This document shows positions 22,441 to 34,800 of a stretch of DNA of 64,000 nt, piece by piece. The position numbers and the translations under genes are program-made. The stretch is from NCBI RefSeq assembly GCF_023898315.1, contig NC_064614.1:501906109-501970108 (forward strand). Reading direction: 5' to 3'. The stretch comes from Schistocerca nitens (taxonomy: Eukaryota > Arthropoda > Insecta > Orthoptera > Acrididae). How positions within the stretch are numbered: position 1 is the first letter of the stretch; the number at the start of each line of letters is the position of its first letter. The notes below the pieces were generated by a model. That model was not told the DNA's origin. It did no database searches and saw only the letters and a list, made by a program, of their open reading frames with translations.

Positions 22441-23480
22441 AGAAATTAACAAACTGAGTAATGTTTGTATCACTGAATCATGAAGATGGCACAATACCTT
22501 CATCTGGTTGGGGAACAGTGAGTACAGGAGAGCCGCAAAGTTATGTGTGTGGCTCTATGCTCTTTCTTATTTTTGTTAGTGACCTTTCACTTTTTACAAA
22601 AGCTACTAGCAAATTTACTCTCTTTGCAGACAATACATCTCTTTTAGTTGAAAAAACACATGACAATGACATTGCAGCATCTGCCAACTTTGTGTTCCAT
22701 GATCTCCAAAATTGGTTCAGCTGCAATGGCCTGGCTTTTCATTTATGTGGGTCTCAGAAAGTTCAGGAGGATGTACGAGTAAATCTAAGCTGTAATGTTC
22801 CAGATATACATAAAGTTCATTCTTCAAAAATTTTAGGCCTTCACAAAAGGTCGTGCCATATTCTGGACTTGAGAAAAAGACTTAGTTCAGCAGCTTATGC
22901 TCTATGTATTATAGCAGCAACTGCTAATACTGATGCTGTTAACCCTCCATATTTTGGTTATTTTCTTTTATTGTGGTCCTATGGCTTAATATTTTGGAGT
23001 AAGCAACAAATGGCATATAAAGTATTTGTCACTCAAAAAAGAGCAATCCAAATTGTAAGAGGAGTTAACGGAAATCATTCATGCAGAAATCTTTTAAAAT
23101 ACATAAAATATTTACAGTGACCTCACAACATATCCTATCCCTTATATTCTTTTTAATTAAGGACCTCCCCATGCACAAAACCAATATTACCTACCATGAT
23201 GGCGACACAAGATCAAAACATGACTTGCATGTTGATAGAAAAAACTTTAATCTAGTACAAAAGGGGTGCACCGCTCAAACACAAAGGTGTTTAATGCACT
23301 CCCCCCAGACATAGAAAATCTTACTAGTGCAATGCCACAGTTCAAGAGTAAATTGAAGGAATATCTTCTGAAAAACTCTTTTTAGTCTCTTGATGAATTA
23401 TTTAATGTAAACATTTCTACATTGTGATTTAGATATGATACATTGTACTTGTAATATTTGCTATTACCACTTTGTAACTG
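22440..23480 (+). mobile_element. Jockey/CR1-like non-LTR RT, 3' part
   Basis: It starts inside RT, with CGSMLFLIFVSDLSLF (the PQGS.LGPLLF region decayed), FTLFADNTSLLVE (YADD box, second Asp now Asn) and DLQNWFSCNGLAFH. The thumb and C-terminal region follow, with QKRAIQIVRGVN. Frames shift after 23120 (VTSQHILSLIFFLIKD in another frame). The 5' end is truncated. Tail sequence runs into an AT-rich region to about 23750. Confidence 0.75.
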
Positions 23481-23839
23481 AATGTGATAACCTAAGTCAG
23501 CATGGAAATTTTTGCTCAGGCTAATGATGTACTTAGCTCTATCAGATTTGTAGCCTGAAATGTAGAATAATTATAATTTTATTATTTGATTATTTTATAC
23601 CTTTGTTTCATTGCATGAAATACTTAAGCCTGTAATTATTAGCATATTTTGTTCCTATACAATTTGTATCTTTTTAACATCTGTAACGGCTGTTCTCATG
23701 TATAATTATGACTCATTCCATATCCAAGCAATTCTCTTGTATTACGAATCAACAGAACATGAATGAATTAAACAAATAAATATTTACAGTCACTATGTTT
23801 AGTTGGATAAACTGACTAAACCAGAGGTTGTACAGAGTT

Positions 23840-25847
23840 TCAGGGAGAACATAAGGGAACAATTGACATGAATGGGGGAAAGAAATACAGTAGAAGAAGA
23901 ATGGGTAGCTCTGAGGGATGAAGTAGTGAAGGCAGCAGAAGATCAAGTAGGTAAAAAGACGAGGGCTAGTAGAAATCCTTGGGTAACAGAAGAAATATTG
24001 AATTTAATTGATGAAAGGAGAAAATATAAAAACGCAGTAAATGAAGCAGGCAAAAAGGAATACAAACGTCTCAAAAATGAGATCGACAGGAAGTGCAAAA
24101 TGACTAAGCAGGGATGGCTAGAGGACAAATGTAAGGATGTAGAGGCTTATCTCACTAGGGGTAAGATAGATACTACCTACAGGAAAATTAAAGAGACCTT
24201 TGGGGAAAAGAGAACCATTTGCATGAATATCAAGAACTCAGATGGAAACCCAGTTCAAAGCAAAGAAGGGAAAGCAGAAAGGTGGAAGGAGTATATAGAG
24301 GGTCTATACAAGGGCGATGTACTTGAGGACAATATTATGGAAATGGAAGAGGATGTAGATGAAGATGAAATGGGAGATACGATACTGCGTGAAGAGTTTG
24401 ACAGAGCACTGAAAGACCTGAGTCAAAACAAGGCTCCGGGAGTAGACAACATTCCATTGGAACTACTGATGGCCTTGGGAGAGCCAGTCCTGACAAAACT
24501 CTACCATCTGGTGAGCAAGATGTATGAGACAGGCAAAATACCCTCAGACTTCAAGAAGAATATAATAATTACAATCCCAAAGAAAGCAGGTGTTGACAGA
24601 TGTGAAAATTACCGAACTATCAGTTTAATAAGTCACAGCTGCAAAATACTAACGCGAATTCTTTACAGGCGAATGGAAAAACTGGTAGAAGCCGATCTCG
24701 GGGAAGATCAGTTTGGATTCCGCAGAAATGTTGGAACACGTGAGGCAATACTGACCCTACGATTTATCTTAGAAAATAAATTAAGGAAAGGCAAACCTAC
24801 ATTTCTAGCATTTGTAGACTTAGAGAAAGCTTTTCACAATGTTGACTCTTTTAAATTCTGAAGTTGGCAGGGGTAAAATACAGGGAGCGAAAGGCTATTT
24901 ACAATTTGTACAGAAACCAGATGGCAGTTATAAGAATCGAGGGGCATGAAAGGGAAGCAGTGGTTGGGAAGGGAGTGAGACAGGGCTGTAGCCTATCCCC
25001 GATGTTATTCAATCTGTATATTGAGCAAGCAGTGAAGGAAACAAAAGAAAAATTCGGAGTATGTATTAAAATCCATGGAGAAGAAATAAAAACGTTGAGG
25101 TTCACCAATGACATTGTAATTCTGTCAGAGACAGTGTCTTGAAAGGAGGATATAAGATGAACATCAACAAAAGCAAAATGAGGATAATGGAATGTAGTCG
25201 AATTAAGTCAGGTGATGTTGAGGGAATTAGATTAGCAAATGACACACTTAAAGTAGTAAAGGAGTTTTGCTATTTGGGGAGCAAAATAACTGATGATGGT
25301 CGAAGTATAGAGGATATAAAATGTAGACTGGCAATGGCAAGGAAAGCATTTCTGAAGAAGAGAAATTTGTTAACATCAAGTATAGATTTAAGTATCAGGA
25401 AGTCGTTTCTGAAAGTATTTGTATGGAGTGTAGCCATGTATGGAAGTGAAACATGGATGATAAATAGTTCGGACAAGAAGAGAATAGAAGCTTTCGAAAT
25501 GTGGTGCTACAGAAGAATGCTGAAGATTAGATGGGTAGATCACATAACTAATGAGGAGGTATTGAACAGAATTGGGGAGAAGAGGAGTTTGTGGCACAAC
25601 TTGACATGAAGAAGGGACCGGTTGGTAGGACATGTTCTGAGGCATCAAGGGATCACCAATTTATTACTGGAGGGCAGTGTGGAGGGTAAAAATCATAGAG
25701 GGAGACCAAGAGATGAATACACTAAACAGATTCAGAAGGATGTAGGTTGCAGTAAGTACTGGGAGATGAAGAAGCTTGCACAGGATAGAGTAGCATGGAG
25801 AGCTGCATCAAACCAGTCTCAGGACTGAAGACAACAACAACAACATG
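23840..25847 (+). mobile_element. RTE-like non-LTR retrotransposon, 5'-truncated
   Basis: It covers the linker, full RT and C-terminal region, and ends with GAAGACAACAACAACAACATG, a short CAA-repeat tail instead of poly(A). The endonuclease domain is missing. A 3' fragment of the same family lies at 10012-10190. Confidence 0.85.
23872..25828 (+). pseudogene. RTE-like reverse transcriptase, broken in three places
   Basis: The first frame (23872-24861) holds a Lys/Glu-rich linker, then GVDNIPLELL, ENYRTISLISHSCKILTRIL, DQFGFRRNVGTREAI and motif A FVDLEKAFHNV (Asp to His at the usual DNV). A frameshift follows. The second frame (24864-25142) has GVRQGCSLSPMLFNLYIEQA (motif B) and a decayed motif C FTNDIVIL, where FADD is expected. 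The third (25139-25609) has KEFCYLGSKITDDGRS and SVAMYGSETW, and the last (25622-25828) ends RVAWRAASNQSQD. Motif A and C changes and frame breaks make it inactive. Confidence 0.85.
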
Positions 25848-26477
25848 TTTAGTTAGTCTTGGCAGTGACAAAACTTGGTCACTATGAGTTATCACTGCCA
25901 ATGTTACACATTTATGTATTCAGCACAGACTGGGGCAGGTCACTCCTGTACTTCAATACCTGGTGGCAGCGCAAACACAGTGCATTAAATACAGGTAGCC
26001 AGTAACAACTCACCACTCAAGACAACGTTAGCGAGCATATCTGCAACTGTTAAAAGAATTAAGGAAGTAGGAAGCAAATATGTTGATAGGAACTATAAAA
26101 GGAATACAAGATTCTGACTTTAAAAAAATATCTTTATTTTTCTCTTCTTGATGTTGAAGTATTATGATCAAAGTATTTCTTACATTGTGGTATAAAATTA
26201 CACTCACTTTATTCAGTTCTCATCTCTACGTAGCAGCTTCTTGTCTATACTTACTCATATTTGTTTAAATGCTTTTTTAATGCTATCATAGCCCACAGAT
26301 GTTTTTCCATTTAATTTTTATATTTAGATCACAGATCAAATATAACTCTAGAATTGTGGTACAGATCTGTAATTCACTAAAATGATGTCTAGGTTTTTGT
26401 ATTCAGTCAGAACAGCTCTCATGATTATTCATGGCATTCATGTTGTATTTGTGAACAATTATTTTTTTTAATTTCAG
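25848..26477 (+). other. MCC intron before exon c
   Basis: AT-rich, with no feature recognised. A T-rich tract leads to the acceptor TTTCAG at 26472-26477. Confidence 0.5.
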
Positions 26478-26605
26478 GTTAGCATTAGGATATAGTGACC
26501 GAGCAATTGAAGCTTACGATGTTTTGGTTGCACTGTTGGAAAGTGAACTTGGGTTGCTCCTTGCAAATTGTAGAGCAGCTGGTATTGGAAAATTTGCAGG
26601 AAAAG
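26478..26605 (+). CDS. MCC: MCC homolog, internal exon c
   Basis: Acceptor TTTCAG, donor GTAAAA. It completes the split Arg codon and encodes LALGYSDRAIEAYDVLVALL, then ESELGLLLANCRAAGIGKFA, matching the MCC stretch LALQYSEQCIEAYELL and the adjacent FRAAGVG. The exon ends one base into a codon (G|AT, Asp), completed at 42034. The following intron is about 15.4 kb and carries the main PLE cluster. Confidence 0.93.
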
Positions 26606-28722
26606 GTAAAATGATTTATATTATAATATCATATCTCCAGTAAATAGTTATACTTAGTTGTAACAAAAGGAAAATAATGGTTAAAACTTTCATAATTGCA
26701 TGAGACAATAGGGGAAAATTATTAAAGGATCATAATTGCACTAATTATCAATAAATCTTATTAATAAGGATACTTCACAAAAGAATCGGCTATCCAACAT
26801 TTTTGAAACTACAAAATAATTAATTAATGAAGGCTTGGAAATAGGCTGAGCCTGTAGATTAATGTTGAGACAATGTAATGACTCTTTGGCCAAAGTACTT
26901 TCAATCAAATTCACAAAAATTTGCCAAACACAGATCAAGACAGATCCAATGATAATATAACGGCATGCATTAACTGCTCAGTGCTGGTGGTTGCAACTAC
27001 AGATAAGGCAGTAGCAACAGTTAGCCATTTGCCCTTCTCTGATCTGCTGTGCCCATTTTGTGTAGCAGCTCTGATGGTCAGTGCATACTAGCTAATATGC
27101 AACACCATCAGCTGTGCAGTTCTCTACGTGTAAATTCACCTAGCCATGATCAAATTTTATCTGGAAAAACTTAAATATTTTTTGTAAGATGCTATCTGAA
27201 ACTCCAGCAACTGGGAACAGCTGTATGGTCAACCAGATATATTCTACTAAGCTGTCTTCTGCACGACTATCAGCTACTTTTACTGAGACAAGTCATCATC
27301 TGCCCACCATATTTTCATAGACTTTGTTCAACTGCTATGTTGTGGACATTATCATACTGATTTCCAATCTGTACATACACTTCATTTGTTTCAATCCCAT
27401 ATTTATGTGATTTATGTTCTAGTTACTTTTAGCTATCTTAGTATGCTACTTCTACAATGTTCATCATTTACTATTCTAGGTACTTGTAGCTGGTTCAGTA
27501 CATCACCTTCTTTACAGAATATCAAATTTTCACTAACTTAACCTGGTGCAGTTATTTTCACCTATTCTTCTTTATTTCTTGTCTCTGCTCAATATATGTA
27601 ATGGTACAACCTCATGTGACAAATTATTTGCCCAGATATTTCGTTACTTTTGTTCCACTGCATGGCATTGTGTAATGATGATTTTATTCATTTAGTTTTG
27701 CATTAAATGGCATTATAATCTTATATCATTAATAAAGGAAGCAAATTGTGGGTGTATGTTCTGAAGCAATTCTTATAGCATTGTTTCTAAACTTAAATTC
27801 TTGTCATATATTTCAGTCAGGTTCCCACAGCTGAAGTCCAGAATTTCTGCCTGTTTTGAAAGTAAAATTTTGTCGTCAATGAAGTGCATTGGCACAATTT
27901 CTAGATTTGTAAATTTTTCATAAATTTAGTTTTATTCTGCAAGTTCTCTTTCTGTAGAACTAGAAATGGTGATTGACTCTTGAGTGCTGCACTTGGATTG
28001 AGTTACAGTGCTAGACTTTTGTAAGAAATTCCAACTTCTGATTGAATTACAGAAAAGTCACTTTTATTTTTTTTTCTTCAAAGTAAATTGAATATTCTTT
28101 TAATTCTCATGCTGTTTTAATTGAAACAGTCAATTTGCATATTAATCCATAGTTATGAGTAGTTGCAACAATTTGGTACCAACTTACAAAGGAGACCTCT
28201 ATAATACAGTAATTATACAGATTGCCTTTAAAGTGTAAAATAATGTAAAAATTAGAATCTATGTTTGTGCTGGATGGTCACTTCAGATATTTTCTTTTGG
28301 TAACTGGCTCTTGCACAAATGTTATAGCACAATTTCATACATAGCAATAATGGCACAAGAGTTTCTTCATGACAACTTTGCCATGTTGCAAGAAGGAAGA
28401 AAACTCCATCCAAAATAGTGTGTTTATTTACATCAACAATGTACATAACCTGTTTGCTGCAGAAAATTGATGGTTTGTTTCACACATTTCTCAGGGAGAC
28501 AAGAAATACTGTATTTTATTTCAGATCTTATTTTGATTATATGCAGCAGCAACATTTATCACTAACAGTGTCTATGATGAGGGTATGGTGCAGTGACTGC
28601 CTCTTTAACTATGAGTAACCTGGAGGTGGAGGCAAGGCTGTTGTGACAAAGGGACAAAAGTGGATAGTTGTTTTTGAGGGTGTAAAAGGTTGCCCTGCAT
28701 AGTAAGTGACAAATTTTGAATA

Positions 28723-28730
<8 letters not shown>
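26606..28730 (+). other. MCC intron, left part
   Basis: Two kilobases of AT-rich sequence. I see no coding frame with family resemblance and no clear repeat edges. Confidence 0.5.

Positions 28731-28783
<53 letters not shown>
28731..28783. repeat. (TA)n microsatellite at left edge of PLE cluster
   Basis: A TA run of about 53 bp. The adjoining PLE tail begins at TCAGGAAAGAGG, so the break lies inside the CUGANGA box of the hammerhead motif. Confidence 0.95.
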
Positions 28784-28786
<3 letters not shown>

Positions 28787-28955
28787 GAAAGAGGGAAGGA
28801 GAGGGAAAGACGAAAGGATGTGGGTTTTAAGGGAGAGGGTAAGGAGTCATTCCAATCCCGGGAGCGGAAAGACTTACCTTAGGGGGAAAAAAGGACGGGT
28901 ATACACTCGCGCGCGCGCACACACACATATCCATCCACACATATACAGACACAAG

Positions 28956-28958
<3 letters not shown>
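28784..28958 (-). mobile_element. PLE family-1 tail fragment, cut at hammerhead core
   Basis: It holds the tail block with GGTTTTAAGGGAGAGGGTAA and GACTTACCTTAGGGGG up to ACACAAGCACA, lacking everything distal to the hammerhead. A (GC)n(AC)n run at 28910-28927 lies inside it. Confidence 0.8.

Positions 28959-29013
<55 letters not shown>
28959..29013. repeat. (TA)n microsatellite
   Basis: A TA run of about 55 bp between two same-orientation PLE tail units. Confidence 0.95.
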
Positions 29014-29018
<5 letters not shown>

Positions 29019-29083
29019 AAGAAAGTGATGAGACTTACCAAACAAAAGCGCTGGCAGGTCGATAGACACACAAACATACACAC

Positions 29084-29130
29084 AAAATTCTAGCTTTCGC
29101 AACAAACGGTTGCTTCGTCAGGAAAGAGGG
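29084..29130 (-). ncRNA. Hammerhead-like motif, PLE copy C
   Basis: On the - strand: CTGACGA (29115-29121), extra A, GCAAC, CGTTT, GTTGC, GAAAGCTAG. The core is complete. Confidence 0.6.
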
Positions 29131-29402
29131 AAGGAGAGGGAAAGATGAAAGGAAGTGGGTTTTAAGGGAGAGGGTAAGGAGTCATTCCAATCCCGGGAGC
29201 GGAAAGACTTACCTTAGGGGGCAAAAAGGACGGGTATACACTCGCACACACACACATATCCATCTGCATATACACAGACACAAGCAGACATTTGTAAAGG
29301 CAAAGAGTTTGGGCAGAGATGTCAGTCGAGGCGGAAGTACAGAGGCAAAGGTGATGTTGAAAGACAGGTGAGGTACGAGCGGCGGCAAATAGAAATTGGA
29401 GA

Positions 29403-31266
29403 TTAGCGGAGATTGAGGCCTGGCGGATAGCGAGAAGAGAGGATATGCTGAAGGGCAAGTTCCCACCTCCGGAGTTCTGACAGGTTGGTGTTAGTGGGAA
29501 GTATCCAGATAACCCGGACGGTGTAACACTGTGCCAAGATGTGCTGGCCGTGCACCAAGGCATGTTTAGCCACAGGGTGATCCTCATTACCAACAAACAC
29601 TGTCTGCCTGTGTCCATTCATGCGAATGGACAGTTTGTTGCTGGTCATTCCCACATAGAAGGCTTCACAGTGTAGGCAGGTCAGTTGGTAAATCACGTGG
29701 GTGCTTTCACACGTGGCTCTGCCTTTGATCGTGTACACCTTCCGGGTTACAGGACTGGAGTAGGTGGTGGTGGGAGGGTGCATGGGACAGGTTTTACACC
29801 GGGGGTGGTTACAAGGGTAGGAGCCAGAGGGTAGGGAAGGTGGTTTGGGGATTTCATAGGGATGAACTAAGAGGTTACGAAGGTTAGGTGGACGGCGGAA
29901 AGACACTCTAGGTGGAGTGGGGAGGATTTCATGAAGGATGGATCTCATTTCAGGGCAGGATTTGAGGAAGTCGTATCCCTGCTGGAGAGCCACATTCAGA
30001 ATCTGATCCAGTCCCGGAAAGTATCCTGTCACAAGTGGGGCACTTCTGGGGTTCTTCTGTGGAAGGTTCCGGGTTTGAGGAGATGAGGAAGTGGCTCTGG
30101 TTATTTGCTTCTGTACCAGGTCGGGAGGGTAGTTACGGGATGCGAAAGCTGTTTTCAGGTTGTTGGTGTAATGGTTCAAGGATTCCGGACTGGAGCAGAT
30201 TCGTTTGCCACGAAGACCTAGGCTGTAGGGAAGGGACCGTTTGATGTGGAATGGGTGGCAGCTGTCATAATGGAGGTACTGTTGCTTGTTGGTGGGTTTG
30301 ATGTGGACGGACGTGTGAAGCTGGCCATTGGACAGGTGGAGATCAACGTCAAGGAAAGTGGCATGGGATTTAGAGTAGGACCAGGTGAATCTGATGGAAC
30401 CAAAGGAGTTGAGGTTGAAGAGGAAATTCTGGAGTTCTTCTTCACTGTGAGTCCAGATCATGAAAATGTCATCAATAAATCTGTACCAAACTTTGGGTTT
30501 GCAGGCCTGGGTAACCAAGAAGGCTTCCTCTAAGCGACCCATGAATAGGTTGGCGTACGAGGGGGCCATCCTGGTACCCATGGCTGTTCCCTTTAATTGT
30601 TGGTATGTCTGGCCTTCAAAAGTGAAGAAGTTGTGGGTCAGGATGAAGCTTGCTAAGGTGATGAGGAAAGAGGTTTTAGGTAGGGTGGCAGGTGATCGGC
30701 GTGAAAGGAAGTGCTCCATCGCAGCGAGGCCCTGGACATGCGGAATATTTGTGTATAAGGAAGTGGCATCAATGGTTACAAGGATAGTTTCCGGGGGTAA
30801 CAGACTGGGTAGGGATTCCAGGTGTTCGAGAAAGTGGTTGGTGTCTTTGATGAAGGATGGGAGACTGCATGTGATGGGTTGAAGGTGTTGATCTACGTAG
30901 GCAGAGATGCGTTCTGTGGGGGCTTGGTAACCAGCTACAATGGGACGGCCGGGATGATTGGGTTTGTGAATTTTAGGAAGAAGGTAGAAGGTAGGGGTGC
31001 GGGGTGTTGGTGGGGCCAGGAGGTTGATGGAGTCAGGTGAAAGGTTTTGTAGGGGGCCTAAGGTTCTGAGGATTCCTTGAAGCTCCGCCTGGACATCAGG
31101 AATGGGATTACCTTGGCAAACTTTGTAAGTAGTGTTGTCTGAAAGCTGACGCAGTCCCTCAGCCACATACTCCCGACGATCAAGTACCACAGTCATGGAA
31201 CCCTTGTCAGCCGGAAGAATGACGATGGATTGGTCAGCCTTCAGATCACGGATAGCCTGGGCTTCA

Positions 31267-31267
<1 letters not shown>
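29403..31267 (-). pseudogene. PLE family-1 RT plus GIY-YIG protein lacking N terminus (copy C)
   Basis: About 620 codons without a stop. It starts at TEAQAIRDLKADQSIVIL and has LPADKGS, FYLLPKIHKPNHPGRPIVAG, motif A TIDATSLYTNIP, motif B GTAMGTRMAPSYANLFMG, motif C YRFIDDIFMIW, then the GIY-YIG domain VIYQLTCLHCEAFYVGM. All catalytic motifs are intact, but the N-terminal domain and start codon are replaced by (TA)n, so it is probably not expressed as a functional protein. Confidence 0.88.

Positions 31268-31352
<85 letters not shown>
31268..31352. repeat. Long (TA)n microsatellite
   Basis: About 85 bp of uninterrupted TA, the longest in the window. It lies between the truncated 5' edge of copy C and a further - strand PLE tail. 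Confidence 0.95.
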
Positions 31353-31357
<5 letters not shown>

Positions 31358-31639
31358 GAAAGAAAGTGATGAGACTTACCAAACAAAAGTCCTGGCAGGT
31401 CGATAGACACACAAACAAACACAAACATACACACAAAATTCTAGCTTTCGCAACAAACAGTTGCTTCGTCAGGAAAGAGGGAAGGAGAGGGAAAGATGAA
31501 AGGAAGTGGGTTTTAAGGGAGAGGGTAAGGAGTCATTCCAATCCCGGGAGCGGAAAGACTTACCTTAGGGGGAAAAAAGGACGGGTTACACTCGCACACA
31601 CACACATATCCATCCGCATATACACAGACACAAGCAGAC
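31353..31639 (-). mobile_element. PLE family-1 solo tail
   Basis: A tail unit in - orientation from AAAAAGAAAGAAAGTGATG to ACACAAGCAGACA, ending at a short TA tract. There is no coding region. Confidence 0.8.
31435..31480 (-). ncRNA. Hammerhead-like motif, PLE solo tail
   Basis: On the - strand: CTGACGA (31466-31472), extra A, GCAAC, TGTTT, GTTGC, GAAAGCTAG. Confidence 0.6.
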
Positions 31640-31654
31640 ATATATATATATATA

Positions 31655-31873
31655 AAACAAAGATGATGTGACTTACCAAACAAAAGCGCTGGCACGTCGA
31701 TAGACACACAAACAAACACAAACATACACACAAAAATCAAGCTTTCGCAACAAACTGTTGCCTCATCAGGAAAGAGGGGAAGGAGAGGGAAAGACGAAAG
31801 GATGTGGGTTTTAAGGGAGAGGATAAGGAGTCATTCCAATCCCGGGAGCGGAAAGACTTACCTTAGGGGGAAA
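31655..31873 (-). mobile_element. PLE family-1 solo tail abutting the 5' end of copy E
   Basis: A second - strand tail unit after a short TA tract (31640-31654). It stops at CTTAGGGGGAAA, where the 5' leader of the oppositely oriented copy E begins. Confidence 0.75.
31732..31778 (-). ncRNA. Hammerhead-like motif, PLE solo tail
   Basis: On the - strand: CTGATGA (31763-31769), extra G, GCAAC, AGTTT, GTTGC, GAAAGCTTG. Confidence 0.6.
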
Positions 31874-34800
31874 CCCAACAATTACGTTTGTTATTGTCAC
31901 TGTTGCATTTCGAAATCTTTTCTGTCGTCTTATTTTCTCTTTCTGTTTTTGCCAGTAGTTTCACTTTGTATTCACCTTCTCCTCTTTACCGTAATCAGCT
32001 ATACAATTTTAGCCCACCTATATATACTGAATAATACGTAACCCACTTCCAAACCATAACAAACAAAAAAAAAAAATTGCCGCTCTCAACACTACTGCCG
32101 CTATAAAATCCACCATTTCTAGTTCACAAACAGTTCCTTTCACCTTTTAAACAACCATTTCGGCTAGTTCTAATAACTTTCGCTTTATTTCCATTTCCGT
32201 TTTTCCCACATCACTGATAATTTTTAGCCGCTTCCCACAGGTTTTAACGTCATTATTTCTTCGTCAGACAATTGTTAACCTCATTTTCATAATCTGCCAC
32301 CACAAATCACTCCTTTTAATATATTACACGCAGTTTTTTCGAAATTTTCCCGAATTTCTGCGTCCTTTAACGCTTTTTGGCGGCAACACAACCACCCAAC
32401 CTTTGTGCACATCGTTGTCTACCAACCCAAGTCCAACATAGCCCAGCTATAACCAACACCTTTTTGCCTTTTTTCACACCAGATCTCCAGTTACTTTCCA
32501 GCTCACCTTTATCTCTCCCCATATATTTTTATTTTCATTTTCATTTCAGCCTCATGTTACACTTTCCACCTTCTAATACCATGTCACCCTCACAACACCC
32601 CCACAACAACCCCATTAAGTTTTATTTACATTCCCTCCACAAACATGCCTTTGCCCTAGCCAGATTACGCTCCCATATTTTATTTTCTCAGGCTTGTCTG
32701 ACATTTCGCATAACCCCCAAAGGCCTCACACTTAAAGTTCCCATCTCTGGCTGCAACCGTTCTTTCCATCAGTCCCTATACCAGTTCCAAACTGAACAAT
32801 CCATTGCCCGCACCCACCTAATCCTTCACCTACACACCAACTCAGCCAATGAACACACCCGTCAACTCCTATCCTTAATAAAAGTCCTCAGTCTTTCCTC
32901 TCCCACATCCACACTGGCTGTTCAGAGCATCCTCCTACAGGCTAACCGTAAATTAGAACAGCATGCCACCCTCCACCTCAAAAAACTATCCAATCTCCTC
33001 GTTTCCCACCTCCGGAAAGGCAACTCACTCACCCTTCACAACCTTTCCAGCAAACCTCAACCTCCTCTCATTGCACACAAACCCAGTCTCTCCCATCTAC
33101 TCAATCTCCCACTTCCAGCTCCACTCCCTCCAAAACCTCAAAATTCCAATCAACACAATTTGGAACCACAACACCCTAGTTCAGTAGTTAACCTTTCCTC
33201 CAAACCTCTCTCCCAATCCGAAACCTCTGTCCTATCCAAAGGCCTCACCTTCAGCCCCACTCCCAGATTCAACCAAACAGCCCTCGTCAAAGATTTACTG
33301 TCCTACACTCGTACTCTCTGCTGGAAGTATCACTTTGCCACGAAGAAAAATTATCCTAATCCTACCCCTAATGATCCAACTCCCCAAGACACTATCCAAA
33401 TTGAACCCTGCCTGGAACAGTTCCGTCCTCCGTCACAGCGGGACCCACCTCTTCTTCCTCAAAATCACCCTCTCCAAACCTTCCAGGAATTTCTGACTTC
33501 CAGCCTTGCCTCTCAATCCTTCTTAAAAAACCTTAATCCTACTCCCAACATCACCACTGCTGAAGCCCAGGCTATCCGTGATCTGAAGGCTGACCGGTCC
33601 ATCGTCATTCTACCGGCGGACAAGGGTTCCACGACCGTGGTACTTGATCGTCGGGAGTATGTGGCTGAGGGACTGCGTCAGCTTTCAGACAACACCACAT
33701 ACAAAGTTTGCCAAGGTAATTCCATTCCTGATGTCCAGGTGGAGCTTCAAGGAATCCTCAGAAACTTAGGCCCCCTACAAAACCTTTCACCTGACACCAT
33801 CAACCTCCTGACCCCACCGACACCCCGCACCCCTACCTTCTACCTTCTTCCTAAAATTCACAAGCCCAATCATCCCGGCCGCCCCATTGTAGCTGGTTAC
33901 CAAGCCCCCACAGAACGTATCTCTGCCTACGTAGATCAACACCTTCAACCCATTACATGCAGTCTCCCGTCCTTCATCAAAGACACCAACCACTTTCTCG
34001 AACGCCTGGAATCCTTACCCAATCCGTTACCCCCAGAAACCATCCTTGTAACCATTGATGCCACTTCCTTATACACAAATATCCTGCACGTCGAGGGCCT
34101 CGCTGCGATGGAGCACTTCCTTTCACGCCGATCACCTGCCACCCTACCTAAAACCTCTTTCCTCATCACCTTAGCAAGCTTCATCCTGACCCACAACTTC
34201 TTCACTTTTGAAGACCAGACATACCAACAATTAAAGGGAACAGCCATGGGTACCAGGATGGCCCCTTCGTACGCCAACCTATTCATGGGTCGCTTAGAGG
34301 AAGCCTTCTTGGTTACCCAGGCCTGCCAACCCAAAGTTTGGTACAGATTTATTGATGACATCTTCATGATCTGGACTCACAGTGAAGAAGAACTCCAGAA
34401 TTTCCTCTCCAACCTCAACTCCTTTGGTTCCATCAGATTCACCTGGTCCTACTCCAAATCCCATGCCACTTTCCTTGATGTTGACCTCCACCTGTCCAAT
34501 GGCCAGCTTCACACGTCCGTCCACATCAAACCCACCAACAAGCAACAGTACCTCCATTACGACAGCTGCCACCCATTCCACATCAAACGGTCCCTTCCCT
34601 ACAGCCTAGGTCTTCGTGGCAAACGAATCTGCTCCAGTCCGGAATCCCTGAAGCATTACACCAACAACCTGACAACAGCTTTCGCATCCCGCAACTACCC
34701 TTCCGACCTGGTACAGAAGCAAATAACCAGAGCCACTTCCTCATCCTCTCAAACCCAGAACCTCCCACAGAAGAACCACAAAAGTGCCCCACTTGTGACA

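Larger units (their letters stand above)
29014..31267 (-). mobile_element. PLE family 1, copy C, 5'-truncated at (TA)n
   Basis: It has a complete tail (29014-29402) and a coding region from the RT N-terminal side to the stop at 29403. The 5' break at 31267 lies in the codons for TEAQAIRDL, directly against (TA)n. It is nearly identical to copy A over the shared part and very similar to copy E. Confidence 0.9.
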
